Source: Candidatus Apopatocola equi
GTDB taxonomy: Bacteria > Bacillota > Clostridia > Oscillospirales > Oscillospiraceae
Length of the DNA: 10,226 nucleotides
Direction: 5' to 3'
Assembly (NCBI GenBank): GCA_018065965.1
Contig: JAGHSH010000140.1
Location: forward strand, 1 to 10,226
Below, in pieces: positions 1 to 7,900 of this stretch. The notes beneath the pieces are model-generated. The model made no database searches. It worked only from the letters and a program-made list of their open reading frames with translations, and was not told where the DNA came from. A program made the position numbers and the translations under genes. Numbering within the stretch: the stretch's first letter is position 1; the number at the start of each line of letters is the position of its first letter.

Positions 1-2
1 CG

Positions 3-10
3 AGGGAGGA
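3..10 (+). promoter_or_regulatory. Ribosome binding site of the amidohydrolase gene
   Basis: The sequence AGGGAGGA lies 8 bases before the ATG at 19, which supports that start codon. The promoter itself must lie outside the window. Confidence 0.8.
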
Positions 11-18
11 CGTTTTTT

Positions 19-1296
19 ATGGAATACGCATACAGAAACGCGACCATACTCACCGGCGAGAAGGACATGGAACCGCTGCAGGGCATGACGCTGCTCACGT
101 CCGGAGACCGGATCGAGGCCATTGTGCCGGACACGGGGGACGTGCCGGGCTATGAGACCGTTGACCTGCAGGGCAAGTACCTGATGCCCGGTCTGATCAA
201 CCTCCATGTACATCTGCCCGGCAGCGGCAAGCCCTCCGGGACCGGCGACACCAAAAAGCTGGTGAAGCTCCTGACCTCCAACGCACTTTTCCGCAAGATC
301 GTGCAGCTCATGTGCGAGGGATATGCCAAAACCGAGCTGATGAGCGGCGTGACCACTCTCCGCACTGTGGGCGGCGTGCAGGAATTTGACGGCCTTGTCC
401 GCGATCGCATTGCCCGCGGCGAGATACCCGGTCCCCGGATCCTGGCCGCCAACATGGCCGTTTCCGTTCCCGGCGGTCATATGGCCGGTTCTCTGGCCTA
501 CGAAGCCACCAGCGCCGAGGAGGCTGCCGCCTATACCCGCCGGATCGCAGACGGCGGCGCGGATCTGATCAAGCTGATGATCACCGGCGGCGTACTGGAC
601 GCTACCGTAAAGGGTGAGCCCGGCGAGCTGAAGATGCCTGCCGACTATGTGAAGGCTGCCTGTGACGCTGCCCACGAGCGCGGTCTGTCCGTGGCCGCTC
701 ATGTGGAAAGCCCCGAGGGCGTGCGCGTGGCGCTGGAAAACGGCGTGGACACCATTGAGCACGGCGCAAAGCCCGACGAGGAGATCCTCTCCCTCTTCCG
801 CGACCGTGGCGCTGCACTGGTAGCTACCCTGTCCCCCGCGCTGCCCTATGCACTCTTCGACCGCGCCGTCAGCGGCGTAAGCGAGATGGAGCAGTATAAC
901 GGCGAGGTGGTGTTCCGGGGCATCGTCGATTGCGCCAAGGCCTGCGTGGAGGCCGGCATCCCCGTGGGACTGGGCACCGACACGGGCTGCCCCTACATCA
1001 CCCACTACGATATGTGGCGGGAGGTCAATTACTTCCGGAAGTTCTGCGGTGTGGACGGCCGCTTTGCCCTCTACACCGCCACCCTCGGCAATGCGCAGAT
1101 CGCGGGCATCGACGGCGAGACCGGCTCGCTGGCGGCGGGCAAGTGCGCCGATATGCTGGTGCTGCGCCGGAATCCCATAGAGGAGCTCGGCACCCTGCGC
1201 AACCCGGCCATGGTCATCCGCGCCGGAGCGATCTACAAAAACCCCAAGGTCAAAAAGATGGATAAGGTCGAAAAGGAGCTGGACAAGTTCCTGTAA
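19..1296 (+). CDS. Amidohydrolase family protein (imidazolonepropionase-like, M38-type)
   Basis: This 425-residue cytoplasmic protein has all the metal ligands of a binuclear amidohydrolase barrel. H63-V-H65 sits in PGLINLHVHLPG after strand 1, K185 (in LIKLMITGG) is at the bridging-lysine position, H228 is in AAHVES, H248 in TIEHGA, and the catalytic D321 in GLGTDTG. The N-terminal part (about 1-55) and the last 60 residues (GSLAAGKCADMLVL) form the usual small beta-sandwich. Length and motif order match the group that includes imidazolonepropionase-like hydrolases and Xaa-Pro/Xaa-Arg dipeptidases, so the enzyme probably hydrolyses a cyclic amide or dipeptide bond. The substrate cannot be read from the sequence. 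There is no signal peptide. No histidine-degradation genes are next to it, so calling it HutI would be unjustified. The gene appears complete and monocistronic at its 3' end, where a hairpin terminator follows. Confidence 0.9.
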   Translation: MEYAYRNATILTGEKDMEPLQGMTLLTSGDRIEAIVPDTGDVPGYETVDLQGKYLMPGLINLHVHLPGSGKPSGTGDTKKLVKLLTSNALFRKIVQLMCEGYAKTELMSGVTTLRTVGGVQEFDGLVRDRIARGEIPGPRILAANMAVSVPGGHMAGSLAYEATSAEEAAAYTRRIADGGADLIKLMITGGVLDATVKGEPGELKMPADYVKAACDAAHERGLSVAAHVESPEGVRVALENGVDTIEHGAKPDEEILSLFRDRGAALVATLSPALPYALFDRAVSGVSEMEQYNGEVVFRGIVDCAKACVEAGIPVGLGTDTGCPYITHYDMWREVNYFRKFCGVDGRFALYTATLGNAQIAGIDGETGSLAAGKCADMLVLRRNPIEELGTLRNPAMVIRAGAIYKNPKVKKMDKVEKELDKFL

Positions 1297-1302
1297 CCCG
1301 AA

Positions 1303-1350
1303 AAAAAGAGACTCCCTGCCAATTTCTCATTTTGCAGGGAGTCTCTTTTT
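1303..1350. terminator. Bidirectional intrinsic terminator between convergent genes
   Basis: A perfect 17-bp inverted repeat (arms 1303-1319 and 1334-1350, core GAGACTCCCTGC) has a 14-base loop. It carries an A-run on its left arm and a T-run on its right arm, so it can end transcription on both strands. It serves the amidohydrolase gene from the left. From the right it serves the prolyl-tRNA editing gene, whose stop lies at 1352-1354, directly beside the stem. Confidence 0.93.
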
Positions 1351-1351
1351 C

Positions 1352-1852
1352 TTATAAACTCTCAAAGTGTACAAAAGCGATGCTGTTTCCGTGCTCCCGG
1401 ATGAGGGCTTCCACATCCGCAAAGCGCAGGAAGAGGGTGGCGGTGTTGTCGTTGGGGTGGATGCCCAGACGCTCCTCGCCCCGCAGGTCCGCATCAAAGA
1501 TCATTTGCACGCTGCGGCTTTCATCGTTGAGAATGCCGAAGGGCGACACGCTGCCGGGCAGCAGCCCCAGATACTTCTCCAGTCGCTCGGCGGAGGCAAA
1601 GGAGAGCTTCGTACTGCCGATCGTTTCCGCCAGCGCCCGCAGATCGACCCGCTTGTTTTCCATAGCGGTGACAAGGAAGTGGTTCTTCCCCTTCATATCC
1701 CGCAGAAAAAGGTTCTTGGGCACATTGCCCCGGACGGTCAGCCCTGCGGCGTCCATATCCTCCATGGTGTGCATGGGTGCGTGCTCCAGCAGCTCAAAGG
1801 CCGTTCCCCGCTCCCGGAGCAGGGCCGGAATCGTGGTCTTGTTGTAAGACAT
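1352..1852 (-). CDS. Prolyl-tRNA editing protein (YbaK/EbsC family, ProX-like deacylase)
   Basis: This 166-residue free-standing member of the YbaK/ProX deacylase family resembles the editing domain of bacterial prolyl-tRNA synthetase. Family members hydrolyse mischarged aminoacyl-tRNA, typically Ala-tRNA(Pro) for ProX, to protect translation fidelity. Visible hallmarks are the conserved lysine K46 in PKNLFLRD, the GSVSPFG loop (100-106) that forms part of the substrate pocket, and H132 with N136 in GIHPNDNTAT near the C-terminus. The ATG at 1850-1852 is chosen because AGGGGGGGAGA precedes it; the open frame extends upstream to 1978 but that stretch is low-complexity Ala/Gly/Pro and overlaps the small upstream gene. 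It is probably cotranscribed with the small zinc-ribbon gene, 16 bases upstream. Which mischarged tRNA it edits is inferred from the family only. Confidence 0.9.
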   Translation of the reverse strand: MSYNKTTIPALLRERGTAFELLEHAPMHTMEDMDAAGLTVRGNVPKNLFLRDMKGKNHFLVTAMENKRVDLRALAETIGSTKLSFASAERLEKYLGLLPGSVSPFGILNDESRSVQMIFDADLRGEERLGIHPNDNTATLFLRFADVEALIREHGNSIAFVHFESL

Positions 1853-1868
1853 GGCTTTTCTCCCCCCC

Positions 1869-1985
1869 TCAGTTGGGCTTGCGGGCGTGCCTGGATTCCC
1901 GCAGCCGGGGGATGTCCTCCCGCCGGATCCACTCCTCGCTGTAGCCGCAGCTGCCGCATTTCGGACACTGCTTTGCATATTTCAT
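1869..1985 (-). CDS. 38-residue zinc-ribbon-like peptide
   Basis: This small gene lies just upstream of the prolyl-tRNA editing gene. It starts at ATG 1983-1985, preceded by GAGGGGGTATCATCC, and its TGA (1869-1871) lies right before the ribosome site of the next gene. The peptide begins MKYAKQCPKCGSCGYSEEWI and ends in a basic, Arg-rich tail. It has one Cys knuckle (C7, C10) and a third Cys at 13, like the first half of the small CPKCGS zinc-ribbon proteins common in Clostridia, but the second CxxC knuckle is missing. It may bind one metal as a dimer, or may be a truncated ribbon. The promoter at 2032-2060 and the tight spacing suggest a two-gene operon. I know of no defined function. Confidence 0.6.
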   Translation of the reverse strand: MKYAKQCPKCGSCGYSEEWIRREDIPRLRESRHARKPN

Positions 1986-2031
1986 GGATGATACCCCCTC
2001 CGGCCGTTCTGCCGCCGTACATTTTCGCTTC

Positions 2032-2060
2032 ATTGTACTATGTCCGGCGGCGGAAGGCAA
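2032..2060 (-). promoter_or_regulatory. Promoter of the zinc-ribbon/prolyl-tRNA editing operon
   Basis: On the minus strand, TTGCCT (2055-2060) and TACAAT (2032-2037) are separated by 17 bases, a good vegetative sigma-factor promoter. The start would be near 2025, giving a leader of about 40 bases. An 11-bp inverted repeat with one mismatch (2011-2021 and 2041-2051) encloses the -10 box. Confidence 0.7.
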
Positions 2061-2091
2061 GGGATAGCCGAAAATTCCTCCGGGAAACGCC

Positions 2092-3510
2092 TCAGTCGAC
2101 CATCGTGATCACAGGCGCAGCCCAGGTCTCGATGGCCGCCATATCCGGGGTGTAGATCCGCATATACAGGTGGAAATCGTCGCCGTTGACGGGAAGCCAG
2201 TTCGCCGTGTTCTCCGGCTCGGCGGCGGAAACGATGATATCCAGCGTTCCGTCCTCGTTCAGCTCAAAGCTCGAACGGTCGTTGATGCAGTAGCGGTTCA
2301 GGGGATTGTCGATCAGGAAATCATCGCTGCCGTAAGCGGTCAGCGACCAGAAGCCGTTGTCCAGAACCGGGGGCAGGCTGTGGAAATGGATCTGATAGGT
2401 ATGGGCGCCGTTCATCTGTGCGCCGGTTTCGTCCGTGTTCGTTTTGGTGTACATGGCCACATCCAGCGTGTTGGCGCCCAGACCGCCGAGGGCGATCATG
2501 GCGCGGTAGCTGTACTCGGTGCCGTAATCGCCGATGGGACGGCCAAAGTAGCTCCACTGATCCAGCTTCACGGAGAACTTCGCTCCCTCAGCCACCAGTC
2601 TGGGACGCAGACCCGTCAGCATCTCCTTCCACTGCGCGGCGATATCGCCCGTCAGCACGCCGGGATCGAACTGCTGCTCCGGCCCGACATGGACGGCAGC
2701 GAGCTTTTCCAGCTCCGGCGCATCCGCTGCTGCGGGGGGGTTCTTGCCCATCAGCTCATTGGCCTTTGCAAAGAATTCCGCAGGGCCCATGCTGAGGACT
2801 TTATTGACGGGGACAAAATCGTTGGCCTCGGAATAGCTCCCCTGAGGAGGCGTGTATTCGCCGCCGGAAATGTAGGCGGAGAGAGGCAGGAGCTTCATTT
2901 CGCTCTGGATCGCCTTCACATTGGGCAGATCCTCTTCCCCCGAAAGCAGGCAGCGGGCAATGAACCAGTCCATCTGCGTCGGGAAGTCCACACGCGTCAC
3001 GCCCTCCGGCAGCTCTCCGTCCCAGTCGGTGCAGGTGAAGGCATACTCACCGGGCTCCGTCAGCACGGCGACCGTGTTCGTCCAACCGTCCAGCAGCTGC
3101 ACATTGAAGAAGCGGTCAGCCGCCGGCATGGTGAAGATCAGAGGCTCCTCGCCGAGATCCAGCCACACCTGCGTATAAACGGTGTCCACGTTGGGCGTAA
3201 CAACGGTTTTGAAGGAGGCCTTGACGGTGCCGGCCCCGTGCATGAACTGATTGACGGGCGCTTTCCCGGTCACAACGGTCTCCGTGTTCGTGGCGGAGGT
3301 CATGGTCGCATCCATCAGCACCAACGGGAACGCGTAGATATAGGCCTCCTCCAGCGTCTCCCATACATCCTCTGCGGGTTCGTCGGCAGGTTCTGCGATG
3401 GGTTCGGCCTCGGGTTCAGCGGCGGGTTCAGCCGCGGCGGTCGGCTTGCTCGTCCCGCAGCCGGACAGCAGCATAGCCGCGCAGGCTATCAAAGCCACAA
3501 TTTTTTTCAT
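2092..3510 (-). CDS. DUF1254/DUF1214 domain-containing lipoprotein
   Basis: This 472-residue protein carries a lipoprotein signal: positive start (MKK), a hydrophobic run and the lipobox LLSGC with the lipidated Cys at 18, so it should be anchored on the outer face of the membrane. An Ala/Glu/Pro linker (about 24-49, repeated AEP units) follows. The DUF1254 domain covers about 60-190, with the family-typical TPNVDTVYTQVWLDL near 104-118 and DGWTNT. The DUF1214 domain covers about 365-455, with GFWSLTAYGSDDFL, NPLNRY and NWLPV. The two domains normally occur in this order; their biochemical role is not established. The start is supported by AGGAG 8 bases upstream. It is transcribed alone from its own promoter, and I see no clear terminator after its stop, so read-through into the zinc-ribbon operon is possible. 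Confidence 0.9.
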   Translation of the reverse strand: MKKIVALIACAAMLLSGCGTSKPTAAAEPAAEPEAEPIAEPADEPAEDVWETLEEAYIYAFPLVLMDATMTSATNTETVVTGKAPVNQFMHGAGTVKASFKTVVTPNVDTVYTQVWLDLGEEPLIFTMPAADRFFNVQLLDGWTNTVAVLTEPGEYAFTCTDWDGELPEGVTRVDFPTQMDWFIARCLLSGEEDLPNVKAIQSEMKLLPLSAYISGGEYTPPQGSYSEANDFVPVNKVLSMGPAEFFAKANELMGKNPPAAADAPELEKLAAVHVGPEQQFDPGVLTGDIAAQWKEMLTGLRPRLVAEGAKFSVKLDQWSYFGRPIGDYGTEYSYRAMIALGGLGANTLDVAMYTKTNTDETGAQMNGAHTYQIHFHSLPPVLDNGFWSLTAYGSDDFLIDNPLNRYCINDRSSFELNEDGTLDIIVSAAEPENTANWLPVNGDDFHLYMRIYTPDMAAIETWAAPVITMVD

Positions 3511-3540
3511 CTTTTCTTCTCCTATATTTAAAATCTGCCG

Positions 3541-3564
3541 CCGGGCAGCTCAGAGGCTGCCCGG
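3541..3564 (-). promoter_or_regulatory. GC-rich hairpin in the leader of the DUF1254 lipoprotein mRNA
   Basis: A perfect 9-bp inverted repeat (CCGGGCAGC / GCTGCCCGG) with a 6-base loop begins about 5 bases after the predicted start of transcription. It ends about 17 bases before the ribosome site. There is no T-run directly after it, so it is more likely an mRNA-stabilising or regulatory leader hairpin than a terminator. Confidence 0.55.
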
Positions 3565-3575
3565 GAGCCTCGCTT

Positions 3576-3604
3576 ATTGTACAATGGTCAGTGCTTAGGC
3601 GCAA
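3576..3604 (-). promoter_or_regulatory. Promoter of the DUF1254 lipoprotein gene
   Basis: On the minus strand, TTGCGC (3599-3604) and TACAAT (3576-3581) are separated by 17 bases. The transcript would start near 3569 and run through the hairpin at 3541-3564 to the ATG at 3510. Confidence 0.65.
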
Positions 3605-3675
3605 GAGATTATAATTCAGCACTTTGATAAATATGTTACTCAAACATCTTAATTATTTGGGTTCTCTTCCTCCCG

Positions 3676-3704
3676 TTGTGCAGATCTGATTTTACCGATA
3701 CAAT
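3676..3704 (+). promoter_or_regulatory. Probable relict promoter of the broken pyridoxamine kinase gene
   Basis: TTGTGC (3676-3681) and TACAAT (3699-3704) are separated by 17 bases. A second TATAAT-like box lies at 3706-3711. Transcription would start just ahead of the kinase remnant and its ribosome site at 3738-3743. Confidence 0.5.
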
Positions 3705-3725
3705 ATATAATTGCGTCCGAGATCA

Positions 3726-3938
3726 ATGGGAAAGCCTGAGGAGCATAACGAAACGGAACATAAACGTGTTATCACCGTGCAGGATATTTCCTGCTTCGGG
3801 CAGTGTTCAATCACCGTCGCGCTGCCGATCATGGAGCACCGGAAAAAAGAGAAGATTCAGTTTGACTGTCTCTATACAGGCTATTACGGTTTTATGAACA
3901 CTGCGCTAAAGGCGGTTCTCTTTGTTTTTCTTTCATAG
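3726..3938 (+). pseudogene. Remnant of a pyridoxamine kinase gene (PdxY-like), internally deleted and truncated
   Basis: The reading frame holds two blocks of a clostridial pyridoxamine/pyridoxal kinase. The first is the N-terminal RVITVQDISCFGQCSITVAL (from 3765). The second, IQFDCLYTGYYG (ending near 3890), belongs further into the same ribokinase-like fold. In intact family members roughly 45 residues, including the STHTGGF-type substrate loop, separate these blocks; here they join directly at LPI-MEH near 3825-3833, which indicates an in-frame internal deletion. After TGYYG the homology stops and unrelated residues run to a TAG at 3936-3938, so the catalytic ATP-binding two-thirds are gone. 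A GAGGAG ribosome site (3738-3743) is followed 9 bases later by ACG (3753) where an ATG would be expected, so the original start codon may also be lost. Intact kinases make pyridoxal 5'-phosphate; this fragment cannot. The family call comes from recognised motifs, not from a database search. Confidence 0.75.
3908..3923 (+). repeat. Third, partial copy of the tRNA-flanking hairpin sequence
   Basis: The 16 bases AAAGGCGGTTCTCTTT are identical to 8671-8686 and 8816-8831, in the same orientation. Only the loop and right arm of the hairpin are present; the left arm is missing because the pyridoxamine kinase remnant abuts it. Confidence 0.7.
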
Positions 3939-4020
3939 TCTTTCGACCTCCCGAATTTGATTTCCCCTTTATTCTAGTGGAAACATAAAAAAATCGAATG
4001 TGCGGATTTTAGCATATAAA
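3939..4020. other. AT-rich intergenic stretch without a recognisable gene
   Basis: Between the kinase remnant and the terminator at 4021 there is AT-rich sequence with several poly-A and poly-T runs. I see no coding pattern or RNA gene in it on either strand. Confidence 0.5.
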
Positions 4021-4066
4021 AAACAGAAACCGTGAAAAGCATTTCTGCAATTCACGGTGTCTGTTT
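4021..4066 (-). terminator. Intrinsic terminator of the large surface-protein gene
   Basis: A 16-bp inverted repeat with one mismatch (arms 4021-4036 and 4051-4066; AAACAGA/TCTGTTT with ACCGTGAA/TTCACGGT) has a 14-base loop. On the minus strand a run of T follows it. It lies about 110 bases beyond the stop codon of the 1408-residue protein. Confidence 0.85.
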
Positions 4067-4087
4067 CCCTTTGCTGCGCTCGATTCA

Positions 4088-4106
4088 GATGTTTTTGAAA
4101 AACATC
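4088..4106. other. Small AT-rich palindrome in the 3' untranslated region
   Basis: GATGTTTTT and AAAAACATC flank one base, so a short hairpin can form between the stop codon of the large gene and its terminator. It is probably minor; the stem is weak. Confidence 0.4.
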
Positions 4107-4178
4107 CTTATCGGACATCAGCAAAATGCTTCGTCCCTGTTTTTTGCGTAGTATCAGTTGTTTTTTCTGCCGCTTCGC

Positions 4179-4955
4179 TTACTGGCAATTGATGCCGTAA
4201 TCCTGGCAGAGAAGGGCGAACTCGTCGGAGTCAGCGAACTCGCTGAAGGCGTCTTCGCGAGTCACGCCGGTGGAGAATCTCCACACCCAGTAGTTGACCT
4301 CGTCGGTGCCGGGGGTGCGGCCCATCATAGCATTGTAGAGGTAATCAACGAAGACCTCATCCGCATAATCGTGGCTGATAAACTCCTCGGAGAAGAGGAA
4401 TTCGTGGGAAGCAGTCTTGGCGGTGTGATCGCCGTGAATCAGGTTGTAGACCCACGCATCCAGCTCTTCCTGACTGGGTCCTCGATCCAGTGTCACGTTG
4501 TAGAGTCGCCTGACGAAGCGGTCATAGCCCTCGGCGCTGATGCAGCCATCTACGGTGCAGCGGCCGCCGGCACGAGTACCCTTGTTGTCGAATTTAACGG
4601 CACCGCCCACTTTAATGCCGGCCTCCGCGCAGAAATAGGCGAATTCCGTGCTGGAGAGGAAGCCGTTGAACACTTCTTCTCTGGTCTTGCCCTGCTGGAG
4701 CTGCCATGCCCAGTAGGCGATCTCGTCATCACCGGGCGTACGGCCCATAAAGGTCTTGTACAGAGCCTCGACATAGTGACGGTCACAGTAGTTCTTCATG
4801 CAGAATTCATCGGAGAAGATAAATTTGCCGGTCACCTCGGAGCCCGTCATGCCGTTCTCGGTGATCTCCCAGAAATAATGGTCGAGTTCTCTATCGCAGG
4901 GCTCACGGTCAAGGCAGACCGTGTAGAGGCGGGTGACAAAGTCATCGATCGGGCC
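4179..4955 (-). other. Two tandem DUF4214 domains encoded at the 3' end
   Basis: Each domain contains two halves of the pattern LY...L-R-P...E...W...G...F-S-EF, so four such units occur in total. Examples are RLYTVCLDREPCDRE, FMGRTPGDDEIAYWAWQ, RLYNVTLDRGPSQEE and MMGRTPGTDEVNYWVWR. DUF4214 is often found at the ends of large secreted or surface proteins; its function is not defined here. Confidence 0.85.
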
Positions 4956-7900
4956 GTGCTTTCTGAGCTTCTTGATGGGTTCGGTCTTGGTATCGTCGCA
5001 GCGCCTGCAGGTGTAAGTCCTTACGCCCTCTGCCTCGTAGGTTGCGGGCGTGGTGACCTTTCCCTCATCCCAGTCGTGCCCAGGTGCCTCGCCGACCGTG
5101 AAGGTGTCGGTTTCGCTTGCCTCGCCGCACTCGCAGCTCTTGTAGTAGACCGCTGCTTCTGTGCAGGTGGCCTCGCTCTTGAGATACTGTTCAGAGACAG
5201 TTTCCTGATCGAAGGCATGTACTGTAAGCTTTGCGATAGTCTCGTTCTTTGTTGCGTCGCACTCGGTGCAGGTGTAAGTCATCACGCCTTCCGTCATGTG
5301 TGTTGCGGGTGTGGTGACTTCTCCATCATCCCATGTGTGAGTGGCAGTCCACTTGGCGTAGATGGTGGTGTTGGCAGTGATAGCAGAAGTAAAGTCAAAT
5401 GCTTCATTACAGGCCATATCGGTATACCAACCGCCGAAACTCCAACCATTCTCGGTTGGATCGGCAGAGGGTTTTGTTGCCTTACAGCCTTCTTCAACTG
5501 TCTGCGCAGTCACCTGTGTACCGTGACCTTTCATTTCGAATGTCACAGTATAAGTAGGAATAGCCTCAAACACTGCCGTGACTGTTACCGCCTTTGCGGG
5601 CATGGTGAATTTGTTGTCCGTGACCGTAACGTCTGTGCTCTGCCACTCCTTGAAACGATAACCCGCATCCGGAGTGGCGGTCAAGGTAATTGTTTTTCCC
5701 TCTGCGGCAGAAGCCGGATTCGCACTTGCTGTACCGTTGCCGTCATTTTGAACGTTGACAGTGTACATGGCAAGCAATATTACTATATCGGTGCTAATGT
5801 CATCCGCGTTTGCACGCAGGATATCAGGCGTAATTCTAAGAGCAGTGAGACTGCTGCAGCCCAAGAACATAAGATGCATTTCCATCACACTGCGCGTATC
5901 AAAGCCGCTTACATCAAGGGAAGTAAGACTGCTGCATCCAAGGAACATTTGACCCGCGTACTCCAGGCTGTCGGTTATAAAGCCACTTACATCAAGAGAA
6001 GTGAGACTACTGCAATCTGCGAACATACTACTCATGTCGTTAACGCTGCTTGTATCAAAGCCGCTTACATCAAGGGAAGTAAGGTTGCTGCAATCCTTGA
6101 ACATATTTTCCATAGTCGTCACACTGCGCGTATCAAAGCCGCTTACATCAAGGGAAGTAAGACTGCTGCAACCCTCGAACATATGATGCATTTCCGTCAC
6201 ACTGCTCGTATTAAAGCCGCTTACATCAAGGGAAGTAAGACTGCTGCAACCCTCGAACATACTACTCATGTCGTTAACGCTGCTTGTATCAAAGCCACTT
6301 AAATTAAGAGAAGTAAGGCTCCCGCAACCCTCGAACATACTACTCATGTCGTTAACGCTGCTTGTATCAAAGCCGCTTAAATCCAGAGAAGTAAGATCGC
6401 TACAATTATAGAACATACCTCCCATGCTCGTAACACCGGTTGTGTTAAGAAGTCTTAAATCGGCGGAAGTCATATTCTCAAATCCGCTGAACAGAGCCTC
6501 TCCGCTGGAAATAGACGCGCCTGACACCGCAACGACGGATTTCACCTGCCCCTTTTGCTCATCCGTCAGACCGAATCCACTTTCGGGTATATCACCGGTA
6601 ATGTGCAGAACACCGTCCGCATCCAGATTCCAGCCTGTGCCGGTGTAGGTGGTGGGTGCATCCGCTTCAAAGACTGCCGTGACCGTCACATCTTTCTCCG
6701 GCATGGTGAAGCTGTTATCAGTGATTGTAACATCAGAGGACTGCCATTCTTTGAAGTGGTAGCCTGCGTTCGGGGTTGCGGTAAGATGAACCGTATCGCC
6801 CTTTGCGGCAGAGGGCTTGTCTGCGTGCGCTGTGCCTCCGGCATCGCCTGAAACGGTAATTAAGTATTCCGGAGCCTTGTCTCTCCACTGGGCAGTGATT
6901 GTCAGCATATTATTTGCAAATTCACTCTGATCTACAGAATCTCCAAGATTAACAAATTTATCTTCATGATGAAAGTTATCATAGTACTTCCAGCAGTCAA
7001 ATTCTTTGCCGACAGGTGCGGTAAACGGGCAAATATCAGGCAAGCGGTATGCAATATAGCTTCCTTTTCTATAGAACACACCTTTCATCCTATCATATAG
7101 TCCTTGATTTATTTCATTCTTTGAAAGAAGTGATATGCTTTGCAGGTTAAACGCTACTCCACCGCCTTCACCGGGCATTACTGTTACGGTTTGTATTGGC
7201 TTAAACGTTGCACGAAGTGAAATATTCTTTGACGCGGCGAATGTGTAACTGGCATCTGTGCTGACCAAATTTGCATGTTCATCCGCCCATGCCATAAAAA
7301 TATATCCTTTTCTTGGAGTCGCTGTTACGGTGACAGAATCTCCCTTTGTGTATTCACCGCTTCCGCTGACGGTCCCTCCTTCTTCGATGTTGGTGGATGT
7401 CGTGACTGTATATTTTGGCAGATCTCTCCAGATTGCTTGAATTGTCGCGGAACGGGTGGAATTCATAAAATAATTTCCATACGCTAACAAGGTATCATCA
7501 GATTTGAGGCCGTCGTATCCTATCACTTCCCAACCGTAGAACTCCTTTCCCTCCGGCGGAGTAAACGCATCTTTCGGAAGCACAAAATATAAACTAAAAT
7601 CTTTAAGTGTAACAAAGCATCCTTTATTCTTGTCATAATTCCCATTCAAATATTCCGAATTAGACAATACCGTCTTACTGTCTACAGTAAATTCCTCTCC
7701 ACCGCCACCGTTCGGCTTCACCGTCGCACTGATGATCTCATTTTTATAATCGATAAGTTCAGCCGTAAACGTACGTTCACTCGTTACATTAAAAGTGTAA
7801 GTTTTTTTTAAGTTATCCAAATATCCACCGGCAGGCTTACCGTCTTCTGTCCATTGCACGAAAGCATAGCCACTGTTTGGCGTAACGCTTAAGGTAACAG

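Noticed and set aside
19..1296. Calling the amidohydrolase HutI (imidazolonepropionase)
   Set aside because: The metal ligands fit the wider group, but no other histidine-degradation gene is in the window and the substrate-specific residues cannot be confirmed from sequence alone.
1367..2155. A 262-codon plus-strand open frame across the prolyl-tRNA editing gene
   Set aside because: It is antisense to the ProX-like gene and the zinc-ribbon peptide and would cross the DUF1254 stop. It has no recognisable motif.
2170..3531. A 453-codon open frame on the plus strand
   Set aside because: It is antisense to the DUF1254/DUF1214 lipoprotein, has biased composition rich in Arg, Gly, His and Val, and shows no family motif.
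4158..6302. A 714-codon open frame on the plus strand
   Set aside because: It lies antisense to the surface-protein gene, has no ribosome site, and its repeated peptide pattern is the mirror of the 78-bp leucine-rich repeats. The minus-strand frame has a signal peptide and known domains.
5826..6449. Possible CRISPR array because of regular repeats
   Set aside because: The units are contiguous 78-bp coding repeats with no unique spacers, and they translate to BspA-like leucine-rich repeats in frame with the flanking domains.
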